A stretch of 64,000 bases of DNA, taken from JAUYQR01 sp963822435 (GTDB lineage: Bacteria > Pseudomonadota > Alphaproteobacteria > Rhodobacterales > Rhodobacteraceae). Made by a program: the position numbers and the translations under genes. This document shows, in pieces, positions 8,859 to 16,385 of this stretch. Location: positions 744,001 through 808,000 of the forward strand of contig CAWGHN010000004.1 in NCBI GenBank assembly GCA_963822435.1, given 5' to 3'. A model generated the notes under the pieces. That model was not told where the DNA came from. It searched no databases and worked only from the letters and a program-made list of their open reading frames with translations. How positions within the stretch are numbered: the stretch's first letter is position 1; every line of letters starts with the position of its first letter.

Positions 8859-8921
8859 TTGATCACATCCCCTGTCATGCCAAAGGCCATGCCAGAGGCG
8901 GCGTTAGAGGTCAAGGATCGC

Positions 8922-9386
8922 TCACCCCGCCCGCCAATCCTCCAGCGCCGGGTTCGCCTCCACCGCTGCCGCCTCAGGCGCCTGGACCGTGCGTTTTCGG
9001 AAATAATACGTCTCCCGCGCGCCAAAGTAGAATGCCACCACCGCCCCCAGCAGCCACCAAAGCGGCTCTGGCACCGCGTTCAACCCCACCATCCGGCGCG
9101 CAAACGCCACCGGGTCCACCATCGCATAGACAAAAAGCCCGATGGTCCCGAACGCCAGCATTGGCCGCGGCAGCCGGTTCACCCCGTTCACCAGCCGGTC
9201 GAACCAGCCAAGCGAGGGGTTTTCATACTCCTCACCCAACTGCCGCAAGGCCGCCATCTGCGCCTCCGCCGACAGTTCCATCCGTTTGGTGGCCGACGGC
9301 ACGAACACCTCAGCCAGCCCCTTCGCGGCCTCGCCCATCGCCGTCACGGCCCCCTGCGCGCCGACCAGATTGCCGATCACCCCCAT
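8922..9386 (-). CDS. Holin of the GTA 3-TM family
   Basis: 154 residues with at least two clear transmembrane segments: about residues 73-95 (RPMLAFGTIGLFVYAMVDPV) and 107-128 (PLWWLLGAVVAFYFGARET). The preceding motif LGEEYENPSLGWFDRLVNGVNRLPRP is characteristic of the holin family first described for gene-transfer-agent release. It would perforate the inner membrane so the adjacent endolysin can reach the wall. The ATG at 9386 overlaps the endolysin end by 10 bases, which supports one co-expressed lysis cassette. No other phage or GTA structural gene is in the window. Confidence 0.82.
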   Translation of the reverse strand: MGVIGNLVGAQGAVTAMGEAAKGLAEVFVPSATKRMELSAEAQMAALRQLGEEYENPSLGWFDRLVNGVNRLPRPMLAFGTIGLFVYAMVDPVAFARRMVGLNAVPEPLWWLLGAVVAFYFGARETYYFRKRTVQAPEAAAVEANPALEDWRAG

Positions 9387-9988
9387 GCCGCCACCCGCGC
9401 GCGATGCTGCGCCTCGCTCAGGTGATACCGGGGCGCGATGAACTCCTCCGCCCGCACGATCCACCCACCCTTGCCGCCATCCCGCCGCCGCGCGAACTTG
9501 CGGCTGGCGGGTCGGCGGTCGCCCAGAGCATAGTAGTAATTCCGCCGCGCGATCCCGTAGGCATCGGCCAGATGCGACGGCGCCGCCTCAAAAGCCATCT
9601 GGGCAGCCCGGATCGTCTGCGGCCCCACCTGCCCGTCAGGGTCACAAGGATACCCCATATCCCCCAGCAATCGCTGCAAGATCTTCACCGCATTGCCACC
9701 AGCGTTGACATACATGTCAAACACGCTGGCCTGCAAAACCTCCGGCAAGGCACCAAGCCCCGGCCGGGTGAAATAATGCTCGATATAGATGTCCACCGCC
9801 TGCGTCCGCGTCAGCGCCCGCACATCGGCCACGTCGATCCGGCTGTCGCGGTTCACGTCGATGCCCAATCGGCGCAGCGTGTGGATCGTGACCCCGTGGT
9901 TCGTCGCCCCTCCGGGATCGTCCGGGTCGTTCACAAACCCACCCTCGCGGGCGACAATCGCTTCGGCAATCTCTCTGACGGACCCCAT
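9377..9988 (-). CDS. Endolysin, GH108-type N-acetylmuramidase with peptidoglycan-binding domain
   Basis: 203 residues without a signal peptide, as expected for a holin-dependent lysin. The GH108 signature AREGGFVNDPDDPGGATNHG lies at residues 13-32, with Glu15 as the expected catalytic acid. A PG_binding_3-type C-terminal half follows (DGQVGPQTIRAAQMAF). The ATG at 9988 is preceded by GGAGGGG and is preferred to an upstream in-frame TTG. In Rhodobacter capsulatus the GTA endolysin and holin are likewise an adjacent pair outside the main GTA cluster. By that analogy this pair may release GTA particles, although a prophage remnant cannot be excluded. Confidence 0.85.
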   Translation of the reverse strand: MGSVREIAEAIVAREGGFVNDPDDPGGATNHGVTIHTLRRLGIDVNRDSRIDVADVRALTRTQAVDIYIEHYFTRPGLGALPEVLQASVFDMYVNAGGNAVKILQRLLGDMGYPCDPDGQVGPQTIRAAQMAFEAAPSHLADAYGIARRNYYYALGDRRPASRKFARRRDGGKGGWIVRAEEFIAPRYHLSEAQHRARVAAWG

Positions 9989-10022
9989 CGACCCCTCCGG
10001 TTCAGGCAACCGCCCGACCTTC

Positions 10023-10037
10023 CGAAATCTCCGTTAA
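10023..10037 (-). promoter_or_regulatory. Partial CtrA-like site upstream of the endolysin
   Basis: On the minus strand the sequence reads TTAA-N7-TTCG, matching 6 of 8 fixed positions of the alphaproteobacterial CtrA box TTAA-N7-TTAA. It sits 35 bases upstream of the endolysin ATG. RcGTA lysis genes are known to depend on the CtrA pathway, which makes the match interesting, but a 6-of-8 match can occur by chance. Confidence 0.3.
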
Positions 10038-10064
10038 CCCCGCCTCACCCCGGCGCGCGCCGCG

Positions 10065-10544
10065 TCAGCTTTCCGGCTTTGAGGGCTGATACACGCCCTG
10101 CTCTTTCAGCGCGTCCACCACTTCCTTCGGCATGTAGGTCTCATCATGCTTGGCCAGCACTTCGGACGCAACGAACGTGCCGCCCTCCATCTGGCCGAGC
10201 GCCACCATGCCCTCGCCCTCGCCGAACAGGTCCGGCAAGACCCCGGTATAGCGCACCGGAACTGTCTCATTGGTGTCCGTCACGGCAAAGGTCACAGTGG
10301 CCCCTTCGCCCCGCTTCAGACTGCCCTCTTCAACCAGACCGCCGATGCGAAACACCTCTTCGGCCGGCGGTGGCGTCGTCACCACTTCGGTCGGGCTGCG
10401 AAAAAAATTGACCGCAGTTTTCGGAACGAAAAAATAAATCGCGGCCACAGCGGCCATCAAAGACAGCGCCGCAAGCGCCATCACCTGCACCCGACGCCGC
10501 TTCTTCAACCCTTTAAGGCCCCGAAATTCCCGCTCGCCCGCCAT
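10065..10544 (-). CDS. ccmE: Cytochrome c maturation protein CcmE (periplasmic heme chaperone)
   Basis: Membrane-anchored chaperone that binds heme covalently and passes it to apocytochrome c. 159 residues: a basic N-terminus (KGLKKRRR), one transmembrane segment (about 20-41), then an OB-fold periplasmic domain. The heme-binding histidine is His133 in LAKHDETYMP, with the conserved Tyr four residues on. Tandem ATGs exist at 10547 and 10544; the second is better spaced from GGGAG. The other ccm genes are not in this window, so ccmE stands apart from a ccm operon here. Confidence 0.94.
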   Translation of the reverse strand: MAGEREFRGLKGLKKRRRVQVMALAALSLMAAVAAIYFFVPKTAVNFFRSPTEVVTTPPPAEEVFRIGGLVEEGSLKRGEGATVTFAVTDTNETVPVRYTGVLPDLFGEGEGMVALGQMEGGTFVASEVLAKHDETYMPKEVVDALKEQGVYQPSKPES

Positions 10545-10620
10545 CATCCGCTCCCGTTCCGGTCGCCCGCTTCTACCCTGTCAGATCGGTGCTGCCTTGA
10601 CCTTGGTCAAGCCCGATGCG

Positions 10621-11649
10621 TCACGGAAACACCGGTGCCAGCATCAGACCCGTCGTCTCGTCCAGCCCCAGCATCAGGTTCGCGTTCTGGATCGCCTGCC
10701 CGCTCGACCCTTTGGTCAGGTTGTCCAGCACCGCAACCACCACCGCCAGCCCCGGTTTTCTGTCACCGATGACGCCCAGATGGCAAAAGTTCGACCCCGC
10801 GATATCGCGCGTCGATGGCAGGTTGCCGAACGGCAGAACGCGCAGGAAAGGCTCGTTTTCATACGCCTTTTCAAGTGTCTGATGCACGATCTTCGCGTCT
10901 CCCTTGACATAGACTGTGGCCAGGATGCCCCGGTTCATCGGCAACAGGTGCGGGGTGAACTGCACCTCCACCCGCCGGCCGGCCACCTTGGAAAACTCCT
11001 GATCGAACTCGCCCAGATGGCGATGTTTGCCGCCCGCCGAATAGCTGTGCGTGCCGCCCGACAATTCCGCGTGAAGGAGGTTCTCCTTCAGGCTCCGCCC
11101 CGCACCCGATACCCCCGCCTTCAGGTCGATCAGGATATCGTCAAGGTCGATCACCCCCGCCGCGATCAGCGGCCGCAGCGCGAACTGGCCGGTCGCCGCA
11201 TTGCATCCCGTCCCCGCCACCAGCCGCGCCGACCGGATTTCATCGCGGTAAAACTCCGTCAGCCCGTAAACCGCCTCGGCCTGCAGATCGGGCGCCGTAT
11301 GCGCCTGCCCATACCACTTCTGGTACTCCGCCACGTCGCGCAGCCGGAAGTCGGCGCTCAGATCGACAATCTTCAGATCACGCGGCAGCTTGGCAATCAC
11401 CTCTTGCGTCGTTGCATGAGGAAGCGCGCAGAAGCACAAGTCGACATTGGAAAAATCGATCTCGTCGATCTTCACCAGTTGCGGAAGTTTCAGGTGGCGC
11501 AGAAACGGAAACACCTCCGCCATCTGCATGCCCGCCTTGCGGTCTGCCGACAAAGCGACAATCTCCATCGCCGGATGCGTGGCGATCAGGCGCACCAGTT
11601 CCGCTCCGGTGTAGCCCGAAGCACCCAGAATGGCGATCTTGTGGGTCAT
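10621..11649 (-). CDS. argC: N-acetyl-gamma-glutamyl-phosphate reductase
   Basis: NADPH-dependent third step of arginine biosynthesis. 342 residues. Seen: the N-terminal Rossmann motif ILGASGYTGAELVRL (residues 7-21), FCALPHATTQE, and the catalytic Cys149 in VAGTGCNAATGQF. The ATG at 11649 follows a GGAGGTTGCCGAG ribosome-binding site; an in-frame start 18 bases upstream lacks one. It is a single gene, with 76 bases separating it from ccmE downstream. Confidence 0.95.
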   Translation of the reverse strand: MTHKIAILGASGYTGAELVRLIATHPAMEIVALSADRKAGMQMAEVFPFLRHLKLPQLVKIDEIDFSNVDLCFCALPHATTQEVIAKLPRDLKIVDLSADFRLRDVAEYQKWYGQAHTAPDLQAEAVYGLTEFYRDEIRSARLVAGTGCNAATGQFALRPLIAAGVIDLDDILIDLKAGVSGAGRSLKENLLHAELSGGTHSYSAGGKHRHLGEFDQEFSKVAGRRVEVQFTPHLLPMNRGILATVYVKGDAKIVHQTLEKAYENEPFLRVLPFGNLPSTRDIAGSNFCHLGVIGDRKPGLAVVVAVLDNLTKGSSGQAIQNANLMLGLDETTGLMLAPVFP

Positions 11650-11800
11650 CTCGGCAACCTCCTGCACTCAGCGCACGCGCGGCACCTTTGCGCCGCACCG
11701 GGCGGAAATGCAAGGCCGTTGGCAGGTTTCGCTTGGGTGGGCGTTTCCTAACCAAAGATGAATGATCGGACTAACCCATTGTTATCATTGAACCCGAAAA

Positions 11801-11821
11801 GGTGTCCCACGGTGGGACACC
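11801..11821 (-). terminator. Interrupted palindrome terminator after epmA (copy 1 of a shared element)
   Basis: A 9-bp stem, GGTGTCCCA (11801-11809) with TGGGACACC (11813-11821), and a 3-base loop. It is placed 3 bases after the epmA stop and, read on the minus strand, is followed by TTTT. The 17-base core recurs after efp and after bcp. Confidence 0.7.
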
Positions 11822-11824
11822 CCC

Positions 11825-12865
11825 TCACCCGACCGGCACCCACATCACATCCTCGATCCTCGGCGCCCCCGTGGCCAGCATCACGACCCGGTCAAACCCC
11901 ATCGCGATCCCCGCCGCCGGCGGCATGATCTTCAAGGCCTCGAGGAAATCCTCATCCAACGGATATCTCTCCCCATAGACCCGCTCCTTCTCATCCATCT
12001 CCGCCAGAAAGCGCCGCCTCTGCTCCTCCGCATCGGTCAGCTCCCCGAACCCGTTGGCCAGCTCCACCCCGCAGGCATAGACCTCGAACCGCTCCGCTAC
12101 CCGAGCGTCGCCCTCGACCCGCCGCGCCAGCGCCGCCTCCGCCGCCGGATAGCGGTCCAGGATCGTGACCCGCCCCATTCCCAGATGCGGCTCCACCCGC
12201 TCCCCAAGAACCCGGCTCAGCATGTCCGACCACGTGTCGTCCACAGCGCGCCTGACCCCCACCCGGTCCAGCTCCGCCCCCAACCTCGCCGCCGAAACCT
12301 CGCCCCCCGAACTGATCGAGCTCATCAGGTCCACGCCCGCATACCGCTCGAACGCCTCCGCAACCGACAGTCTTTCGGGCTCGGCAAATGGATCACAGAC
12401 GCGGTCCCGGAACCGAAGCTCCCCCGCGCCCGCCGCTTCGGCTGCCAGCCGCAGGAAGGCAACGGTATCGTCCATCAGCCGCTCATACCCCTCGCCCACC
12501 CGGTACCATTCCAGCATTGTGAACTCCGGACTGTGCAGCACCCCCCGCTCCCGGTTCCGCCAGACATGGGCAAAGGCATGGATCCTGGTCTCACCCGCGG
12601 CCAGCAGCTTTTTCATGGCGAACTCGGGCGAGGTATGTAGAAACATTGTCCGCCCCTCCCCGTCATTCCCGATCGCCTCGGTCGCGAACCCGTGCAGGTG
12701 CGCCTCGTTTCCCGGGCTGACCTGCAAGGCGGCGGGGTCGACCTCGGTGAAGCCCTCGCCCACCAGCCAGCCCCTGATCGCCGCCTGGATTCGCCCCCGC
12801 GCCAAGAGAAGAGGTCGGCGGTCAGCGTGGCGGGTGGGGGTCCACCAGGGAGCAACGGGTTTCAT
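11825..12865 (-). CDS. epmA: EF-P lysine ligase EpmA (GenX/PoxA, LysRS paralogue)
   Basis: Class II lysyl-tRNA synthetase-like enzyme that attaches beta-lysine to elongation factor P. 346 residues: catalytic core only, lacking the N-terminal anticodon-binding domain of LysRS. Seen: motif 2 FAHVWRNRERGVLHSPEFTMLEW, GVELANGFGELTD, and motif 3 PAAGIAMGFDRVVMLATG. It is transcribed divergently from efp, its substrate gene, which supports the call strongly. The ATG at 12865 fits family N-termini (MKP...WW). An upstream in-frame ATG at 12910 would leave little room for promoters. Confidence 0.9.
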   Translation of the reverse strand: MKPVAPWWTPTRHADRRPLLLARGRIQAAIRGWLVGEGFTEVDPAALQVSPGNEAHLHGFATEAIGNDGEGRTMFLHTSPEFAMKKLLAAGETRIHAFAHVWRNRERGVLHSPEFTMLEWYRVGEGYERLMDDTVAFLRLAAEAAGAGELRFRDRVCDPFAEPERLSVAEAFERYAGVDLMSSISSGGEVSAARLGAELDRVGVRRAVDDTWSDMLSRVLGERVEPHLGMGRVTILDRYPAAEAALARRVEGDARVAERFEVYACGVELANGFGELTDAEEQRRRFLAEMDEKERVYGERYPLDEDFLEALKIMPPAAGIAMGFDRVVMLATGAPRIEDVMWVPVG

Positions 12866-12946
12866 CTGGAAATTCCAGTCAGGATGGGTTAAGCGCGCGG
12901 CGATGCCCATCTACGGGCCAGACAAGTCAACCACAAGGACCGCGCT

Positions 12947-13513
12947 TTGAAAGTCATCGCCTCCTCGCTCCGCAAGGGCAACGTCGTCGATCTGGACGGC
13001 CGTCTCTACGTCGTCCTGAAGTCCGAGAACTTCCATCCCGGCAAGGGCACGCCGACGACCTCGGTCGACATGCGGCGGATTTCGGACGGGGTGAAGGTGG
13101 CAGAACGGTGGCGGACGACCGAGATGGTCGAGAAGGCCACGGTGGACGAGCGCGAGTATGATTTCCTTTACGAGGACGGCGAGGGGTTCCATTTCATGGA
13201 GCCCGAATCCTATGAGCAGGTCACGGTCCATCCGGACGTTGTCGGCGACGGCAAGGTGTTCCTGACGGACGGGATGAAGGTCTACCTCAAGACCTTTGAA
13301 GGGGTCGCCATCGCCATCGAATTCCCGCAGCGGGTGGTGGTCGAGATCACCGAGACGGAGCCTGTGGTGAAGGGGCAGACGGCGTCGTCTTCCTATAAGC
13401 CTGCGACCTGTTCGAATGGGCTGCGGGTGATGGTGCCGCCGCATATCGGGCCGGGGACGAAGATCGAGATCAACACCGAGGATAATTCCTACGTTGGCCG
13501 ATCGAAGGATTGA
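12947..13513 (+). CDS. efp: Elongation factor P, predicted TTG start
   Basis: Three-domain translation factor that relieves ribosome stalling at polyproline. 188 residues, the usual length. The modification site is the Lys in the HPGKGT loop (Lys33), which EpmA targets in other species. The C-terminal OB domain ends with IEINTEDNSYVGRSKD, as in Rhodobacter EF-P. The family start (MKVIASSLRKGN) falls on TTG at 12947, with AAGGAC 8 bases upstream; no ATG or GTG is available in frame at that point. A palindromic terminator begins directly at the stop. Confidence 0.95.
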   Translation: MKVIASSLRKGNVVDLDGRLYVVLKSENFHPGKGTPTTSVDMRRISDGVKVAERWRTTEMVEKATVDEREYDFLYEDGEGFHFMEPESYEQVTVHPDVVGDGKVFLTDGMKVYLKTFEGVAIAIEFPQRVVVEITETEPVVKGQTASSSYKPATCSNGLRVMVPPHIGPGTKIEINTEDNSYVGRSKD

Positions 13514-13535
13514 TGTCCCACGGTGGGACATTTTT
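13514..13535 (+). terminator. Interrupted palindrome terminator after efp (copy 2)
   Basis: TGTCCCA-CGG-TGGGACA at 13514-13530 followed by five T. The hairpin begins with the base after the efp stop codon. The core is identical to the element after epmA. Confidence 0.85.
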
Positions 13536-13591
13536 CGAGCGCAAAAAATTCAATGGCTTAAGACGCACATTAAGCTGTCGTAAAGGTTCGG

Positions 13592-13620
13592 AGGCACGCC
13601 GTCGGGGCGTGCCTTCTGCG
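13592..13620. terminator. Second hairpin between efp and DUF1684
   Basis: A 9-bp stem, AGGCACGCC (13592-13600) with GGCGTGCCT (13606-13614), and a GTCGG loop followed by TCTGCGTTTT. It lies 21 bases before the convergent DUF1684 stop. It could back up termination of efp or end a short transcript from 13536 onward. No open frame is credible in that interval. Confidence 0.6.
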
Positions 13621-13635
13621 TTTTGCGACACCTGA

Positions 13636-14379
13636 TCAGGGGGCCAGCTCACCCGCCTCGATGCGGAACGGCAGGATGTTGCCCGGTGGCGGCAGCGGGC
13701 AGATCGCAAAATCGGTAAAGCCGCAGGGCGGGGTGAAGGCGCGGTTGAAATCGAGGGTGATTTCGCTGTCGGTCGCATCCTCTCCGATCAGGAAGCGGCA
13801 GGCGGGGTAGGTTGCGCCTGCGGTCGCGTCGCGGAACACGAACATCGGCTTGCCGGATTTCCAATGCGTCGGGGTCAGCGTCACGGGCTTGCCGTCATGC
13901 AGAAACTTGGCGCGGTGGGTTACGGTCACGGCGGCGGTCGAGCCGTCTTTCATCGTGACTTCGGCCGCCTGCGGGGCGACGGATTCCCATTTCGCACGCA
14001 TGACCCAACTGGCGACCGGGGGATACGAGCGCAGGGTCACTGACGGATGCAGCGTCAGATCGCGGACCCGCAGCGCGGGCGTGCCATCGACGGTGTGGAG
14101 TTCCAGCAGGAAGGGATCGACGCGAAGCTGCGGGAAGGCGTCAGGAACAGCAACGAAGGGGTGCGCGGCTTCGCCGGGCCGGGCGAAGCTGGCGCCGTCA
14201 GGGCCAATGGTCAGAGTGCCGAGAAGATCGGGACCAGAGGGCAGTTCGACCGCTTGCCTGCGCCCGACGAGGTGGGTTCCGGGCGCGAGGTCGATACGGG
14301 CAACGAGGTTCAGCCAGCCATCAGGTGCGGTAAGCGCTGCGAGCCGTGCGGCACGCCATTCTTCCAGAGGTTCGCTCAT
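13636..14379 (-). CDS. DUF1684 family protein
   Basis: 247 residues. Recognised by the C-terminal block FNRAFTPPCGFTDFAICPLP followed by PPGNILP, typical of DUF1684, plus ATYPACRFL upstream of it. No signal peptide or membrane segment is seen, and the biochemical role is unknown. The ATG at 14379 overlaps the murI stop as ATGA, so it is coupled to murI. The frame is open far upstream, but that part is antisense to murI and is not the gene. Confidence 0.85.
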   Translation of the reverse strand: MSEPLEEWRAARLAALTAPDGWLNLVARIDLAPGTHLVGRRQAVELPSGPDLLGTLTIGPDGASFARPGEAAHPFVAVPDAFPQLRVDPFLLELHTVDGTPALRVRDLTLHPSVTLRSYPPVASWVMRAKWESVAPQAAEVTMKDGSTAAVTVTHRAKFLHDGKPVTLTPTHWKSGKPMFVFRDATAGATYPACRFLIGEDATDSEITLDFNRAFTPPCGFTDFAICPLPPPGNILPFRIEAGELAP

Positions 14380-15188
14380 GCCGCCTCGAATTTCACTTGT
14401 TTGCGCATGAACTGGGTGGCGCGGTCGCTGACCGCGCGGGGATCGCCCGTGGTGAGGAAGCGCGACGTCTTGCCTTGCCCGACCATTTCGGGGCGGCGGG
14501 TCAGATAATCGGCAAGGCTTTCGGCCACGAGGTTGGCTTGGCTGTAGACCTTGACGTCCGGCCCCAATGCCTCGGCGAAGGTTTTTTCCATCAGGGGGTA
14601 ATGGGTGCAGCCAAGGACGGCGGCTTGCGGATGCGGCATCCGGCGTTTCAGCGCCTCGACGTGGGAGCGCACCAGCGCTTCGGCGAGGATCTCGTCGCCC
14701 TGTTCGATGGCATCGACGACGCCGCCACAGGGCTGCGCCTCGACGTCGACGCCGATGGCGCGGAAGGCCAGTTCGCGCTGGAAGGCGCGGGACGCGACAG
14801 TGGCGGGGGTCGCGAAGAGGGCGACGTGCTTTACGGCAACCTCGCGCGGTGGCGAATTGTCGCCCCACTGGCGTTCGGTCAAGGCCTCGATCAGCGGGAC
14901 GAAGACGCCGAGGACGCGCTTTGATTTCGGCACCCAGGTTTCCTGCATCCGCTTCAGCGCGGCGGCAGAGGCGGTGTTGCAGGCAAGGATCACCAGATCA
15001 CAGCCTTCGGCCCAAAGCCGTTCGGTGGCGGCAGTGGTGAGGTTGAAGATGTCGTCAGGGGTGCGCACACCGTAGGGCGCGTGGGCGTTGTCGCCGAAGT
15101 AGACGAAGGGCACATCGGGCAGCCTGCGCGCCACGGCATCCAGCACGGTCAGGCCACCAAGCCCCGAATCGAACACGCCTACCGCCAT
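14376..15188 (-). CDS. murI: Glutamate racemase
   Basis: Makes D-glutamate for peptidoglycan. 270 residues. Seen: VGVFDSGLGGLTVLDA (residues 3-18), YFGDNAHAPYG, the catalytic Cys in LACNTASAAA and the second Cys in LGCTHYPLM. The ATG at 15188 has GGAAAGG upstream and gives the family N-terminus. It is divergent from the LysR gene across a 201-base gap and coupled to DUF1684 downstream. Confidence 0.94.
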   Translation of the reverse strand: MAVGVFDSGLGGLTVLDAVARRLPDVPFVYFGDNAHAPYGVRTPDDIFNLTTAATERLWAEGCDLVILACNTASAAALKRMQETWVPKSKRVLGVFVPLIEALTERQWGDNSPPREVAVKHVALFATPATVASRAFQRELAFRAIGVDVEAQPCGGVVDAIEQGDEILAEALVRSHVEALKRRMPHPQAAVLGCTHYPLMEKTFAEALGPDVKVYSQANLVAESLADYLTRRPEMVGQGKTSRFLTTGDPRAVSDRATQFMRKQVKFEAA

Positions 15189-15389
15189 GATGCTGCCTTT
15201 CCTGCCCCGGTGCCCGGATGCCTTGCCCGGCTTTGGGGCAAGCATAAGCTGCCCCGCTGCGCCGTGAAAGAGCGAAGGCGGATCAGCGGGGGTGCGCAGG
15301 TTTCAGGACGGATGCATTTACTTGTGGTCAGGTTTCCCTATGTAGGCAGGGCCGTGGTAGCGTATGACAGTGAAGGGGTGGGACAGACG

Positions 15390-16301
15390 ATGGACTGGGA
15401 CAAGCTGAGGATCTTTCACGCGGTGGCCGACAAGGGCAGTCTGACCCATGCGGGCGACGTGCTGCACCTGAGCCAATCCGCCGTCAGCCGCCAGATCCGC
15501 GCGCTGGAGGAAAGCCTGGCCGTGACGCTGTTTCACCGCCACGCCCGGGGCCTGATCCTGACCGAACAGGGGGAGCTGCTGTTCGACGCGACGCAGGCGA
15601 TGGTCAAGCGTCTGGACGCAACAGCGGCGCGGATCAGGGACAGCGAGGACGAAGTCTTTGGCGAATTGCGGGTGACGACGACGACAGGGTTCGGCACGCT
15701 GTGGCTGGCACCAAGATTGGCGCGGCTTTATGAGAAATACCCGGCGCTGAAGATCGACCTGATGCTGGAAGAGCGGGTTCTGGATCTGCCGATGCGGGAA
15801 GCGGACGTGGCGATCCGGATGAAGGAGCCAAGCCAGGCCGATCTTATTCGCAAGCGGCTGATGAACATCAAGATGCGGCTTTACGCGACGCCGGAGTATC
15901 TGGCGGCTGCCGGCACGCCAAAGACAATGGACGATTTCAGCCAGCACCGGCTGATCAGCCAGCACGCCGGGACGCCGCAGGTGGCAGCCGGAGCGCTGTT
16001 GGTGCAGGAGTTGATGAGCCATGACATCCCCTCGACGCTGACGGTGAACAACTATTTCGGGGTGTTGCAGGCGGTGCTGAACCACCTGGGGATCGGCGTG
16101 CTGCCCGACTATATCACCGAAGATTTTCCGCATCTTGTCAGGGTGTTGGACGATGTTCAAAGCGCCGAGGTGCCGGTGTTTCTGGCCTACCCCGAGGAGT
16201 TGCGACATTCCAAGCGGGTGGCGGCGTTCCGCGATTTCGTGACCGACGAGATCATGACCTACCGCCGCCGTCAGCAGGACGATGCGGTGCCGGCTGAATA
16301 A
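15390..16301 (+). CDS. LysR family transcriptional regulator
   Basis: 303 residues. The N-terminal helix-turn-helix is MDWDKLRIFHAVADKGSLTH through LSQSAVSRQIRALEESL. A LysR substrate-binding domain follows from about residue 90 (GELRVTTTTGFGTLWLAPRL). An AAGGGGTGGGAC ribosome-binding site precedes the ATG. It lies between divergent murI and the sRNA-purL region. The target is unknown; murI or itself is possible from position alone. Confidence 0.88.
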   Translation: MDWDKLRIFHAVADKGSLTHAGDVLHLSQSAVSRQIRALEESLAVTLFHRHARGLILTEQGELLFDATQAMVKRLDATAARIRDSEDEVFGELRVTTTTGFGTLWLAPRLARLYEKYPALKIDLMLEERVLDLPMREADVAIRMKEPSQADLIRKRLMNIKMRLYATPEYLAAAGTPKTMDDFSQHRLISQHAGTPQVAAGALLVQELMSHDIPSTLTVNNYFGVLQAVLNHLGIGVLPDYITEDFPHLVRVLDDVQSAEVPVFLAYPEELRHSKRVAAFRDFVTDEIMTYRRRQQDDAVPAE

Positions 16302-16352
16302 GCCATGCAGGCGATGCATGACGGGATTGCTGCAATGTTGGGCATTGCGGGC

Positions 16353-16381
16353 TTGTTAGCGCGCACAACCGCCACTAATTC
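16353..16381 (+). promoter_or_regulatory. Candidate sigma-70-type promoter for the small RNA
   Basis: TTGTTA at 16353-16358, a 17-base spacer, then TAATTC at 16376-16381. The expected transcription start, 5 to 7 bases later, coincides with the first base of the 5' hairpin of the candidate sRNA. Confidence 0.5.
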
Positions 16382-16385
16382 AAGC

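Noticed and set aside
7053..9425. Very long (790-codon) plus-strand frame opposite argS
   Set aside because: It is the antisense shadow of argS and the holin, rich in Arg, Pro and His as expected for complementary GC-rich codons, with no domain.
13556..13575. dif or CtrA site
   Set aside because: Spacer is 8, not 6 (XerCD) or 7 (CtrA), and flanking bases do not match known dif sites. The skew polarity is also opposite to a terminus.
12600..13600. oriC at the skew switch
   Set aside because: No DnaA boxes (TTATCCACA-like), no AT-rich unwinding region, and none of the usual neighbours. Kept only as one of several explanations of the skew.
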